Below, piece by piece: positions 7,928-16,887 of a stretch of 64,000 bases of DNA (position 1 is the first letter of the stretch; every line of letters begins with the position of its first letter). The stretch is from Acidimicrobiales bacterium (GTDB lineage: Bacteria > Actinomycetota > Acidimicrobiia > Acidimicrobiales > Poriferisodalaceae). The stretch spans positions 186,001 through 250,000 of the forward strand of contig JAAZYR010000003.1 in assembly GCA_014239555.1 (NCBI GenBank). Direction: 5' to 3'. The notes beneath the pieces were generated by a model. It was given only the letters and a program-made list of their open reading frames with translations. It was not told where the DNA came from and searched no databases. A program made the translations under genes and the position numbers.

Positions 7928-8761
7928 ATGTACTCGTACGACGAAACGAGCCAAACACTTGAAGCTGACTATCGGCTTCACTATCACGAAGCTGGGGAAG
8001 GCCCGGCGCTGATCCTGCTTCACGGGTCGGGTCCCGGTGTGACGGGGTGGACGAACTTTGGTGCGAACCTACCTATCTTCGCTGAACACTTCAGAACAAT
8101 CATTTTAGATATGCCGGGATTTGGAGGCAGCGCCAGCCCTGAATACGACCAGCAGTATCCGCCGGTCGCTGCGGACGCAGTCGCGATGTTCATGGAAGGT
8201 CTCGGGTTGGATTCAGCTCATCTTCTGGGGAATTCGATGGGTGGCAACGTCGCTAGCCACGTAGCCCTTAACTACCCGGATCGAGTTCAACGGATGGTGA
8301 TGATGGGCCCCGGCGGGCTTGCTGTAAATATTTTTGGGCCGAACCCAAATGAAGGCACCAAACGACTCATCGAATTTATGGGGGACCCGTCGCGGGAACG
8401 GATGGCCGCGTGGGTGCGAACCATGGTCTCAGATCAAGCGTTGGTCACCGATGAGCTCATTGACTTACGAATGGAGAACGCGATGAAACCGGGGGTGATG
8501 GACTCCACGCGAGCGATCTTCGGTACCTTCTTCAAGTTCCCAGACCCGACACCGCTCTGGTCCCGCGCTAACGAAATCCAGCACCCGACTCTCATCACGT
8601 GGGGACGCGACGATCGAATGTTGCCGTTTGAGGGCGCGCTATTCCCGTTCAGGCAAATGCCGAACGCGGATCTTCATGTTTTCTCGAATTGCGGCCATTG
8701 GGCTCAGGTAGAACGCAAAGATGACTTCGAGCGAGTCGTAATCGATTATCTACTTGGTTAG
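7928..8761 (+). CDS. Alpha/beta hydrolase, meta-cleavage product hydrolase-like (HsaD/BphD/MhpC)
   Basis: A 277-residue alpha/beta hydrolase very close in pattern to C-C bond hydrolases of meta-cleavage pathways. The oxyanion segment LLHGSGPGVTGW is at 30-41, the nucleophile Ser103 lies in LLGNSMGGNVA, the acid is Asp228 in WGRDDRM and the base is His257 in SNCGHWAQ. These enzymes split the vinylogous 1,5-diketone made by ring cleavage; HsaD does so in steroid catabolism. The ATG at 7928 follows a weak GAAGAAG stretch. It is followed nine bases later by an HsaA-like oxygenase. With the divergent KstD-like gene this suggests a ring-opening pathway. Exact substrate is not readable. Confidence 0.88.
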   Translation: MYSYDETSQTLEADYRLHYHEAGEGPALILLHGSGPGVTGWTNFGANLPIFAEHFRTIILDMPGFGGSASPEYDQQYPPVAADAVAMFMEGLGLDSAHLLGNSMGGNVASHVALNYPDRVQRMVMMGPGGLAVNIFGPNPNEGTKRLIEFMGDPSRERMAAWVRTMVSDQALVTDELIDLRMENAMKPGVMDSTRAIFGTFFKFPDPTPLWSRANEIQHPTLITWGRDDRMLPFEGALFPFRQMPNADLHVFSNCGHWAQVERKDDFERVVIDYLLG

Positions 8762-8770
8762 GACACTCAA

Positions 8771-9946
8771 ATGTCACATGAAGTAACCGAAAGAATCGAA
8801 GAACAACAGGAGTTTTTCGCTGGGCAAGCTGTCGAGGCTGAAGCGCTTGGTCGACTGCCGGTGGAAACGACTGAACGCGTCAAAGCCACGGGGGTAATAC
8901 GGCTGCTGCAACCTCCCGAACACGGGGGATACGCGGCGGACCCCACTGCCTTCATGGAGGCTGTGATGGCCTTGGCGAACGCTGATGCTGCGGTGGGGTG
9001 GGTGGCTGGTGTTATTGGTGTCCATCCGTGGGAAATGGCTTTTAATGACGCGCGAGTACTCGAAGAAGTCTGGGGGCAAGACGCCGACACATGGGTGGCG
9101 TCTCCCTATGCGCCCAACGGCATTGCGAGCCCGGCCGATGGGGGTTTCATTTTCAACGGCAATTGGGAGTTTTCCTCAGGCACCGATAGCTGCGATTGGA
9201 TCGTGTTAGGCGGTTTGGTGAAGGGAGAAGGATTGGTTGATGGCATCCCTCAGATGTATCACTTTCTCCTACCCCGCTCAGACTACGAAATAGTGGAAGA
9301 TTCTTGGAACGTACTGGGGTTGAGAGGCACAGGAAGCAAAGACATCATCGTTAACGATGCTTTCGTTCCTGACTACCGGGTGCTGAACGCCACAAAGGTC
9401 TTCGATGGGACCGCTGCTCTAGAAGCAGGTCGTGATGAGGCCCTGTATCGGATGCCGTGGTCGGCGATCTTTCCGGTAGCCCTCTCTGCTGCTGTCGTGG
9501 GTATATGCGAAGGGGCGTTGGCATGTCACTTCCAACATCAAGCGACTCGCACTTCGATGTTAGGACCCATGTCTAAAAACCCGTATCTCTCGTCGCGAGT
9601 TGGAGAAGCGGCTTCAGAGATTCACGCCTCCAGATCGCAGCTTTTGTACAACCTTTCAAACATGTATGCCATGGCCCAAAAAGGAACTGAAATTCCCTTG
9701 GAGATGCGGGTTGCAAGCAGGCGTGATCAAGTACGCGCTGCCCGTCGAGCCGTTGAAGCCCTCGATGACATCTATATCCGGTCTGGTGGCGGCGCGACCC
9801 GAGATGAGCATCCGTTAGAGAAATGGTTCCGAGATGCGCACACGGCAATAAACCACACCATCTTTGCTGCAGATGACATGTATCACGCCTACGCGGCCAT
9901 GATGATGGGGCAAGCACCAACGGGCTTCACCCGGTTGCTTGTTTGA
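8771..9946 (+). CDS. Acyl-CoA dehydrogenase-fold flavin monooxygenase, HsaA-like
   Basis: A 391-residue member of the acyl-CoA dehydrogenase fold, in the branch of two-component flavin monooxygenases such as HsaA and 4-hydroxyphenylacetate hydroxylase HpaH. Evidence includes LLQPPEHGGY near 45, the flavin-binding FNGNWEFSSGTDSCDW near 130, WNVLGLRGTGSKDI near 185, and ending helices with DDIYIRSGGGATRDEHPLEKWFRDAHT. These enzymes use reduced flavin from a separate reductase to hydroxylate phenols before ring cleavage. No reductase gene is adjacent. It starts nine bases after the hydrolase stop, in one operon with it. A related protein is encoded at 45634. Function as an ortho-hydroxylase is inferred. 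Confidence 0.83.
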   Translation: MSHEVTERIEEQQEFFAGQAVEAEALGRLPVETTERVKATGVIRLLQPPEHGGYAADPTAFMEAVMALANADAAVGWVAGVIGVHPWEMAFNDARVLEEVWGQDADTWVASPYAPNGIASPADGGFIFNGNWEFSSGTDSCDWIVLGGLVKGEGLVDGIPQMYHFLLPRSDYEIVEDSWNVLGLRGTGSKDIIVNDAFVPDYRVLNATKVFDGTAALEAGRDEALYRMPWSAIFPVALSAAVVGICEGALACHFQHQATRTSMLGPMSKNPYLSSRVGEAASEIHASRSQLLYNLSNMYAMAQKGTEIPLEMRVASRRDQVRAARRAVEALDDIYIRSGGGATRDEHPLEKWFRDAHTAINHTIFAADDMYHAYAAMMMGQAPTGFTRLLV

Positions 9947-10011
9947 TCTCAAAACACCGCAACGACAATCCGGCGTCAAAGGTTTGAAGCCACGAAGGCT
10001 CAATAATTGGC

Positions 10012-10548
10012 TTAGGTAAGCAACTCTTGCTGAGAAGAATAGAAGTCGCCGATCGGGCCGAAACGGCTGTTATCTCCGAAGGTTTCTTCGGTCCAGGCAG
10101 TCAGTTCGGCCTCATCAAGTTCGGGATCCCACGATGTTGCTATTGGCTGAGCAACATGGAATGGGGTGTCGCAGAAGACTTCAAGCCCGTTGCCTTCCGG
10201 ATCGGTGAAATAAATAGACCAAGCGTTGCCATGCGTTACTGGGGCCATCTTTGTGGCGCGACCGTCGGTTTCCAGAGTTTCAATGGTTGCTTTAACGTCC
10301 GTGAGACTGCCGACGCGAAACGCCAAATGGTTCAAGCTGTTGGAGTCGCCTGACTCTTTTCGTGTCTGAAGAAACGCGAACTGGTGGTGGTGGTTTGGGT
10401 CGCTTGTCAAGAACGCGACCTCAGGACTTCCCTCGCCAGCGATTGGGTCACGATCGGTGACGGTGAAGCCTAAAACGTTGGTATAGAAGTCAATCATGTC
10501 GTCCATGTCGACCACGTAGATGAGCGCATGCGCAAATTCCAGTGCCAT
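10012..10548 (-). CDS. VOC-superfamily protein, catechol extradiol dioxygenase-like
   Basis: A 178-residue protein of the vicinal oxygen chelate fold with two beta-alpha modules. Metal ligands are suggested by the His in FAHALIYVVD near the start, His in SLNHLAFRVG in the middle, and Glu in GNGLEVFCDTP, the usual H-H-E pattern. Proteins of this length act as single-domain catechol 2,3-dioxygenase-like or glyoxalase-like enzymes; HsaC and BphC are nearly twice as long. It lies tail to tail with the HsaA-like gene, so ring cleavage is a fair guess but not proved. The ATG at 10548 is preferred over a TTG three codons upstream. No strong ribosome site is seen. Confidence 0.82.
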   Translation of the reverse strand: MALEFAHALIYVVDMDDMIDFYTNVLGFTVTDRDPIAGEGSPEVAFLTSDPNHHHQFAFLQTRKESGDSNSLNHLAFRVGSLTDVKATIETLETDGRATKMAPVTHGNAWSIYFTDPEGNGLEVFCDTPFHVAQPIATSWDPELDEAELTAWTEETFGDNSRFGPIGDFYSSQQELLT

Positions 10549-10642
10549 GAAAATCAATGATACAAGAGCAAGAACTTGCCTCGCTCCAACTCACGGAACC
10601 GACTGACTTGTCCAAGGTGATGCGGCTGGTTTTCGCGACACT

Positions 10643-11629
10643 TCAACCCTTGATCAAAGCATCAGCGGCTGCTTCTGCCCCTGCCATCACAAGGGGAAAG
10701 TAGGTATAGACAGGCAGCTCGGGCCGAGCAGCTAACCAACCCACGATCATCAAACTACGGACCGCCAGGAAAGTACTAATCGACTCGATCTCATCTTGAC
10801 TTATTGGATGGGCCGAGGAATAGCCCTCGATAATGGCTGCTTCAGCTTCGGCGAACCATGGTTCGCCGATTCCCGGGTGAAGGGCACAGGCCAGTTCGTG
10901 GCTGAACCATCCGAACCCAGCATCGTCGAAGTCGATGACCGTGAGATCATCGCCATCAACCATGAGGTTGCCGAGATGCAAGTCGGAGTGGATGAGCCCA
11001 AACCGGTCAGGTTCTGTTGAGAGGCCAGACAGCTCGCGGTACAAGACGTCGCGTGCTGCACCGAATAGCTCTTTTTGCGCTGCGGTAAGAATTTCAGCTT
11101 CCCAGAAGCGACCCCACAGCGGCTCGTCGCCGAGTAATCCTTCGAGATCCCAACGCCGCCGTTGGAATCCTTGGGGTGGGTTCCAACTTGTGTGGTGCTC
11201 TCGGATCTTTCCGGCCAACTTGCCGATAGTGGCGTAGTGGTCCACTACCCCTTCCTTTGCGTTCGCTAACGGCGTACCCAATGGTGATCCCTCGACCCAT
11301 TCAACGACTCCAACCATCCTTTGTTCGGTGTCGTCGTTAACACCAACATCCACCAAGCAATAGTGGCCCCCATCGAGCATCGGAAGGGCAGTCGGCACAG
11401 GCATCCCCGCTTCAGCGAGAGAAGCAACCCACTGGACCTCGGACTCAAGTTCGATGAGGCTGTTGTAGCCAGGCCGATGTAGCCGCATCGCTACCTGCTT
11501 GTTGTCGCCGAGAACCACACGACAAACAACGTTTTCGCTGTGAGATATTAGTTCGATAGCCGTGGGATTGAGCCCCCAAGCCGGCGCCGCGACGGTAGCT
11601 GCCTCTATGAATTCTTCACGAGTGGGCAT
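10643..11629 (-). CDS. APH-family phosphotransferase, small-molecule (amino alcohol-type) kinase
   Basis: About 328 residues of the aminoglycoside phosphotransferase/choline kinase superfamily. The catalytic loop is GLIHSDLHLGNLMVDGD, with the Asp of HSD as base and Asn as metal ligand, and the metal Asp is in VIDFDDAGFGW. The region VAMRLHRPGYNS carries a candidate ATP lysine or arginine segment. The ATG at 11629 overlaps the upstream aminotransferase stop by 14 bases; a longer frame exists but runs further into that gene. Such kinases beside class III PLP enzymes recall hydroxylysine kinase (AGPHD1) with phospho-lyases. I infer phosphorylation of an amino alcohol or hydroxy amino acid, not antibiotic resistance. 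Confidence 0.83.
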   Translation of the reverse strand: MPTREEFIEAATVAAPAWGLNPTAIELISHSENVVCRVVLGDNKQVAMRLHRPGYNSLIELESEVQWVASLAEAGMPVPTALPMLDGGHYCLVDVGVNDDTEQRMVGVVEWVEGSPLGTPLANAKEGVVDHYATIGKLAGKIREHHTSWNPPQGFQRRRWDLEGLLGDEPLWGRFWEAEILTAAQKELFGAARDVLYRELSGLSTEPDRFGLIHSDLHLGNLMVDGDDLTVIDFDDAGFGWFSHELACALHPGIGEPWFAEAEAAIIEGYSSAHPISQDEIESISTFLAVRSLMIVGWLAARPELPVYTYFPLVMAGAEAAADALIKG

Positions 11630-12884
11630 CTGCGACAATGTCCCTGAAAACGCTAAGAAAAGTGGCGGCATTGTCGTGGTCAAACACGAGTGGGGGACGA
11701 ATTTTTAAAACATTTCCGTGCTGCCCCGCCTTGCCGAGCAACATGCCACGAGACTTCAACGCCTCCACCACCTGACCTGCCCCATCGACGTCGGGGTTGT
11801 TACTTTCGGGATAAACCCAGTCGATACCGATAAACAAACCCGTGCCTCGCACATCGCCCATTCTTGGGTGATCTTGTTGAAGAGCAGTCAGTGAGGCCTT
11901 GAGGCGATCACCGACCTCACGGACTTGACCCACCAATCCTCGATTAGTGATTTCATCGATTACCGCGTCTCCCGCCACAGCTTGGAGCGGTGACGAAGCA
12001 AAGGTGTTGAAGTACCGCTGTCGCTGTCGAAATTCAGTAATGAGGTCATGACTTGATGCCATGGCTGATAGCGGGAACCCATTCCCCATCGGCTTACCCA
12101 TACAAACAACATCAGGGACGAAACCGCTCGTCTCGTAACCCCACCACGAACCGCTTCGAGCGAACCCGGCCTGAACCTCGTCGGCGATCACTAAGCCACC
12201 AGCGTCATGCACTAAACCAACGGCTTCAGCAAACCAGCCGGCGGGAGGATTTGGGAGACCTTCGTTCGCCAAGATGGAGCACAGCATCAGACCAGCGAAC
12301 CCTCCTTCGTCAGCGAACGAAGCAATGGTGCCGGTCAGTTCGTCGAGATGGAGTTGCAACAAAGCGACCTCCGATAGACCAGCGTCCAATGGCCGAAAGA
12401 GCTGTGGAGTCGATATTGACTTGATACCGCTGCGCTCAGTGCCGACCGGAAGCCATGACAATCGTCCAACGAGTGACGAGTTGCCGTGGTACGTGGCGTC
12501 GGTGCAGATGATGCCTCTCTTGCCAGTCGTACCACGAATCAAGGTAAGAGCCATCTCGGTAGCTTCGGTGCCGCTACAACCCAGGATGGCTGACTCGATT
12601 CCGTCGTGGTGCAGACCAACTAGCCGCTCGACGTAGTCCACAACTCCATCGTGTAAATACCGGCTGTGCACGTTGAGCGTCGCAGCCTGTTCAGCGAGTT
12701 TCGCGACCACCTGAGGGTTGGCATGGCCGACGCAGGGGACGTTGTTATACAAATCGAGATAACGGCGACCGTCTGCGCCCTCGAGCCAAACTCCCTCTCC
12801 TTTTACTAACTGGAGTGGCTCGTCGTAGAAGAGCGGAGCCCCGTCGCCCATCACACGGCGATGGCGATCAAGAAGTTCAGTCAT
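11616..12884 (-). CDS. Class III PLP aminotransferase-fold enzyme, AGXT2L/phospho-lyase-like
   Basis: A 422-residue class III PLP enzyme. The segments YLDLYNNVPCVGHANPQVV and LNVHSRYLHDG are typical of the AGXT2L branch, which includes ethanolamine-phosphate and 5-phosphohydroxylysine phospho-lyases. The PLP Asp is Asp235 in VIADEVQAGF and the Schiff-base lysine is Lys264 in CMGKPMGNGFP. The stop overlaps the start of the kinase gene by 14 bases, so the two are translated together. I infer a two-step route: phosphorylation of an amino alcohol, then elimination of phosphate and ammonia to an aldehyde. An ordinary omega-aminotransferase remains possible. The ATG at 12884 is the natural start. 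Confidence 0.85.
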   Translation of the reverse strand: MTELLDRHRRVMGDGAPLFYDEPLQLVKGEGVWLEGADGRRYLDLYNNVPCVGHANPQVVAKLAEQAATLNVHSRYLHDGVVDYVERLVGLHHDGIESAILGCSGTEATEMALTLIRGTTGKRGIICTDATYHGNSSLVGRLSWLPVGTERSGIKSISTPQLFRPLDAGLSEVALLQLHLDELTGTIASFADEGGFAGLMLCSILANEGLPNPPAGWFAEAVGLVHDAGGLVIADEVQAGFARSGSWWGYETSGFVPDVVCMGKPMGNGFPLSAMASSHDLITEFRQRQRYFNTFASSPLQAVAGDAVIDEITNRGLVGQVREVGDRLKASLTALQQDHPRMGDVRGTGLFIGIDWVYPESNNPDVDGAGQVVEALKSRGMLLGKAGQHGNVLKIRPPLVFDHDNAATFLSVFRDIVADAHS

Positions 12885-13188
12885 GAACCAAGTGTTGCAT
12901 TTAGTTCTGTAGGGCGGATGACCAAGTGCCTTGAGCGCAGCGATCGGGTTACCTTAAAACGTAAAGCCCAAAATTTGAGGAAGAGTCTGAAACGACAAAT
13001 CGGCATCGCGTGGGAATAGACCCTGAATGGAGATCGCGACAACCGCGTGAGTGGGTCATAACTGAATGAGAGCACACGGAGACCGATGACTTCGAACGCC
13101 AGGTGAGTACGCAATGAAATATGACGCTCGCCACACGACGCCTTGAGTCGCCGCGGATAAAGCCGTGTCAGCTTAAGTTCGTTTCGAA
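12885..13188. other. Divergent intergenic region, no gene recognised
   Basis: This 304-base stretch separates the class III PLP enzyme (minus) from the ABC exporter (plus) and should hold both promoters. Short frames on the minus strand have no coding character. TAAGTT at 13174-13179 could serve as a -10 element for a leaderless or near-leaderless exporter transcript, since the exporter ATG at 13189 has no ribosome site. That is a weak inference. Confidence 0.4.
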
Positions 13189-16100
13189 ATGGGGCCTACA
13201 CTGGCGCTTCGATCGGCGTCGAGACGGCTGTTCTCACCCGGGCTTACTGAGCGGCGTATGTTCTTTGATTTAAGACTTTGGGCACTAACTAAGGGGGCAC
13301 GAGGCGCTGTCGTGCAAGCCGTAGTCATTGGTGTCGTGGCTTCGGTCACTGGCATAGTTCGACTTGGTTTGCTTGGGTGGTTGCTAGCCAAAGTATTTAG
13401 TGGCGCGAATCTCAATGAGTTAGCGGGCCCCACGTTGGCTGTGGCGCTCGTCATGATCGCGCGCGGCGTGCTTGAACACTGGCGCAAAATGCTCGCACAT
13501 CGCACTGCTGCCAGAGTGCAACTGGTACTTCGTAGCCAACTCCATGAACACGTTTTGCGGTTGGGGCCAGCTCAATTTGGGGACGTACGCACGGGTGAAG
13601 TTTTGTTATCACTCGTCGAAGGTGTTGAACAGTTAGAAGTCTGGTTTGGTGAATACCTCCCACAACTATTTGTAGCCTCGATCACTCCGCTAGTGATTTT
13701 CGGCATGTTGGCCCCTCTTGACTTGCCAGTCGCTGCCATTCTGATTGGTTTCGCGTTGGTGACTTTGGTAGCACCTTCCGCGTTTCACCGTTGGGACGCG
13801 GCTCGAAGCTTGCAACGTCAACAGGCATACAGTCGTTTTGCTGCTGATTTCTTGGACTCTCTACAGGGTCTAGCGACACTAAAAGCTTTCGGCCAAAGCG
13901 AAGAACGGGGCCGCACCCTGGCAGAACGTGCCCACGACGTATTCAAGAGCACCATGTGGGTGCTTGCCACTAACTCATTAACTCGCGGCATTACTGATAC
14001 CGGGTTAGCGCTTGGGGCAGCCGCAGCGTTGGCGTTAGGTGCCTATCGAGTGCAGGCCGGCGAAATGGAAATAGTGACACTGCTCATCGTGTTGATGGCT
14101 GGCATTGAAGTGTTCCGGCCCCAACGCGACCTGCGCGCGATGCTGCACAACGGAATGATGGGCCTCTCGGCTGCACAAGGCATCTTTAAGGTCTTTGACG
14201 CCGAACCCCAAATTCAGCAACCGACGACACCTGCGGAACTTACTGGTCCTGTTGACCCTCGACTGTCCTTTGAGAAAGTGGTGTTCAACTACCCTGGCGC
14301 CGCCGAAGCGACGCTTACTGGTCTTGATGTTGAGGTTGCCCCTGGTGAACGAGTCGGGGTAGTGGGGTCAAGCGGCGCCGGTAAGAGCACCATGGTCAAG
14401 TTGTTATTGAGATTCCACGATCCCGACAGTGGTCGAGTCATGCTCGGCGGTCACGACCTCAGAAATTTGTCGAGTGAGGACCACTATGGAGCGATCGCCG
14501 TAGTGTCCCAAGACACTTTTCTGTTTCACGGCACAGTGCTCGAAAATATTCGGTTTGGGGCCCCAGACGCGAGCATGGACGCGGTGGGTCAAGCAGCTCG
14601 TGATGCCAACGCACACGACTTCGTGATGAATTTGCCCAATGGGTACGACACTGTCATTGGTGAGCGGGGTATCCGCCTATCGGGTGGCCAACGACAACGA
14701 ATAGCGATTGCCCGCGCGTTGCTGAGAGACGCGCCGATTCTGATACTTGACGAAGCCCTGTCTTCAGTCGACGCTGAGAACGAGGCGATTATCCAAGAAG
14801 CGCTGGATCGTCTTATGGCTGGGCGAACCACGCTTATCTTCGCCCATCGACTTTCCAGCGTGATCGGCGCCGACCGGATTCTCGTGCTCGACGAAGGCAA
14901 TATCGTGGAATCTGGGACACATGGCGCGCTAATGGAAAATCGAGGGCGTTACTACGCTTTGATGGCTGACCAGTTGTCTCAACAAAACTTTTCCAACCCG
15001 AATGTGGCAGATCACGCCAACAATGTCTCAGACGCGCCTGATGATTTACCTCTTGATGGTGGGGACCCCAGCGACTCGGAGATTGTTTCCGCAACCGGCC
15101 TTGGTTGGGTTGGCGCAGTGCGCTGGCTTTTTAGTGAGGTCCGTCCATGGCGCGGAAAGCTAGTAGCCACCTTCTTCTTCGGGGTCACGCGGGTTGCCGC
15201 GCTTATTAGCGTCGGTGTACTGAGCGCATTGGTAGTTGCTGCCGTCAAACGAAATGAACCCTTCGGAGGGTTACTCGTCGCTCTTGGTGTAGTCGCGCCG
15301 CTGGCGGGGATCTTGCATTGGTTGGAGTCTTGGATCGCTCACGATATGGCGTTCCGCATGTTGGCCGAAATGCGGGTAGCGCTTTACTCGAAGTTGGATC
15401 AACTCGCGCCCGCATATCTGGTGCGCAGACGTACAGGCGACATGGTCGCTATGGCGACACACGACGTGGAGATGGTGGAGTACTTCTTCGCTCACACGGT
15501 GGCGCCTGCTTTCGTTGCTGTGCTTGTGCCGGCCTCAGTGCTGGTCACGTTAGGTGTCCTGGGTTGGCCGATGGCCGTCGCTTTGGCGCCATTCCTAGCT
15601 GTTGTAGTCATTAGCCCTTTCCTATTGCGCCGCCGCCTCGACACCCTCGGCTCTGAGGACCGTGAAGCGCTTGGTGATCTGAATGCCTTTGTGGTGGACA
15701 CCGTTCAAGGACTCGGTGAAGTTCTGGCATTTCAGCAGTCCGTGGCGCGATCGGAAGCCTTTTTGAAACGAGTGCAGCGCCATGTTGACACCCGCCTGCC
15801 CTTCTACCGGGACCTCTCTCGACAAACAGCGGTGCTTGAGGTCGTTACCGGGCTTGGAGGTCTCGCCGTGGTGATAACCGGAGCAGGGCTTGTCTCGGCT
15901 GGAGATTTAGCTCCGACCACCCTTCCGCTATTGACATTGCTCGCTTTAGCTTGCTTCTTGCCAGTTGCTGAAATTGCTCACGTTGGGCGACAACTCGCTG
16001 ACACGCTTGGTGCCGCGCGACGTTTACACCAAGTGCACAACGAAGATGTGCCCGTAGTCTCGTCTGTAACCCCGGTACCTCTCGACTCAGCTAAAGCCAC

Positions 16101-16839
16101 CAACGCGGTCACCTTTGACAATGTTGTGTTCAGCTATCCAGGTACTACGACCGAGGCCCTATCGGGCGTGACGTTCAATGCGGCGGCAGGTACAAGCGTG
16201 GCGATCGTTGGACCGTCCGGCGCCGGTAAGACGACATCTGCCCAACTCATCCTGAGATTCTGGGATGCAACTGATGGCCGCATTCTTCTGTTTGGAGAGG
16301 ATCTTCGCTCATTAGATCTCGACGATTTGCGGGCCAATGTAGCCATGGTTAGCCAAGAGACATATTTATTTCACGACACGCTTGGCCATAACGTCGCCAT
16401 GGCGCGGCCCGGCGCTTCAGAGACAGAACTGCGCACCGCCATTGAGCAGGCCTCATTGGGCGACTTTGTGGCGAATTTGCCTCAAGGTCTCGATACCCAA
16501 GTCGGAGAGCGAGGTGTGCGCCTTTCGGGAGGTCAGCGCCAACGCGTCGCTATCGCGCGGGCGTTTTTGAAGGATGCCCCAGTGCTGGTGCTTGATGAGG
16601 CCACCTCACATCTTGACGCAGTTAACGAAGCAGCCGTCCACGGTGCACTGCAGACGCTCATGCGGGGCCGGACCACGCTGATCATCGCTCACCGATTATC
16701 GACAGTGCGTAACGCTACGCAAATTGTGGTGATGGATGCCGGCAGGGTCGTCCAAGTCGGCGACCACGAAACGCTTCTAAACCAGGACGGTCTTTACTCC
16801 CGCCTGGTAGCTCGCCAGCTTTCGGCCACCGCGACGTAG
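13189..16839 (+). CDS. Fused CydDC-like ABC exporter (two half-transporters in one chain)
   Basis: A 1216-residue protein made of two full membrane-plus-ATPase halves. Each half has about six membrane segments followed by an ABC domain. Walker A motifs GSSGAGKST (about residue 392) and GPSGAGKTT (about 1008), and ABC signatures LSGGQRQR (about 496 and 1111) with DEALSS and DEATSH Walker B ends, are all intact, so both sites look active. The first half carries LQGLATLKAFGQSEERG, typical of CydD. CydDC exports cysteine or glutathione and supports cytochrome bd assembly; no cydAB genes lie here, so another thiol or peptide is possible. Start is uncertain: ATG 13189 or ATG 13258, neither with a ribosome site. 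A fused CydDC is known in actinobacteria. Confidence 0.85.
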   Translation: MGPTLALRSASRRLFSPGLTERRMFFDLRLWALTKGARGAVVQAVVIGVVASVTGIVRLGLLGWLLAKVFSGANLNELAGPTLAVALVMIARGVLEHWRKMLAHRTAARVQLVLRSQLHEHVLRLGPAQFGDVRTGEVLLSLVEGVEQLEVWFGEYLPQLFVASITPLVIFGMLAPLDLPVAAILIGFALVTLVAPSAFHRWDAARSLQRQQAYSRFAADFLDSLQGLATLKAFGQSEERGRTLAERAHDVFKSTMWVLATNSLTRGITDTGLALGAAAALALGAYRVQAGEMEIVTLLIVLMAGIEVFRPQRDLRAMLHNGMMGLSAAQGIFKVFDAEPQIQQPTTPAELTGPVDPRLSFEKVVFNYPGAAEATLTGLDVEVAPGERVGVVGSSGAGKSTMVKLLLRFHDPDSGRVMLGGHDLRNLSSEDHYGAIAVVSQDTFLFHGTVLENIRFGAPDASMDAVGQAARDANAHDFVMNLPNGYDTVIGERGIRLSGGQRQRIAIARALLRDAPILILDEALSSVDAENEAIIQEALDRLMAGRTTLIFAHRLSSVIGADRILVLDEGNIVESGTHGALMENRGRYYALMADQLSQQNFSNPNVADHANNVSDAPDDLPLDGGDPSDSEIVSATGLGWVGAVRWLFSEVRPWRGKLVATFFFGVTRVAALISVGVLSALVVAAVKRNEPFGGLLVALGVVAPLAGILHWLESWIAHDMAFRMLAEMRVALYSKLDQLAPAYLVRRRTGDMVAMATHDVEMVEYFFAHTVAPAFVAVLVPASVLVTLGVLGWPMAVALAPFLAVVVISPFLLRRRLDTLGSEDREALGDLNAFVVDTVQGLGEVLAFQQSVARSEAFLKRVQRHVDTRLPFYRDLSRQTAVLEVVTGLGGLAVVITGAGLVSAGDLAPTTLPLLTLLALACFLPVAEIAHVGRQLADTLGAARRLHQVHNEDVPVVSSVTPVPLDSAKATNAVTFDNVVFSYPGTTTEALSGVTFNAAAGTSVAIVGPSGAGKTTSAQLILRFWDATDGRILLFGEDLRSLDLDDLRANVAMVSQETYLFHDTLGHNVAMARPGASETELRTAIEQASLGDFVANLPQGLDTQVGERGVRLSGGQRQRVAIARAFLKDAPVLVLDEATSHLDAVNEAAVHGALQTLMRGRTTLIIAHRLSTVRNATQIVVMDAGRVVQVGDHETLLNQDGLYSRLVARQLSATAT

Positions 16840-16887
16840 CGGTTGGTCCAAGCGCCCGTGTGCCAACTTGTGAGGATGGGTGGGGTT

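Noticed and set aside
10643-11629. Aminoglycoside resistance gene
   Set aside because: Although it is an APH-fold kinase, its overlap with an AGXT2L-like gene points to metabolism of an amine; no resistance context is present.
12881-13114. Minus-strand frame of 77 codons upstream of the class III PLP gene
   Set aside because: No start site, no family pattern and it would fill the divergent promoter region.
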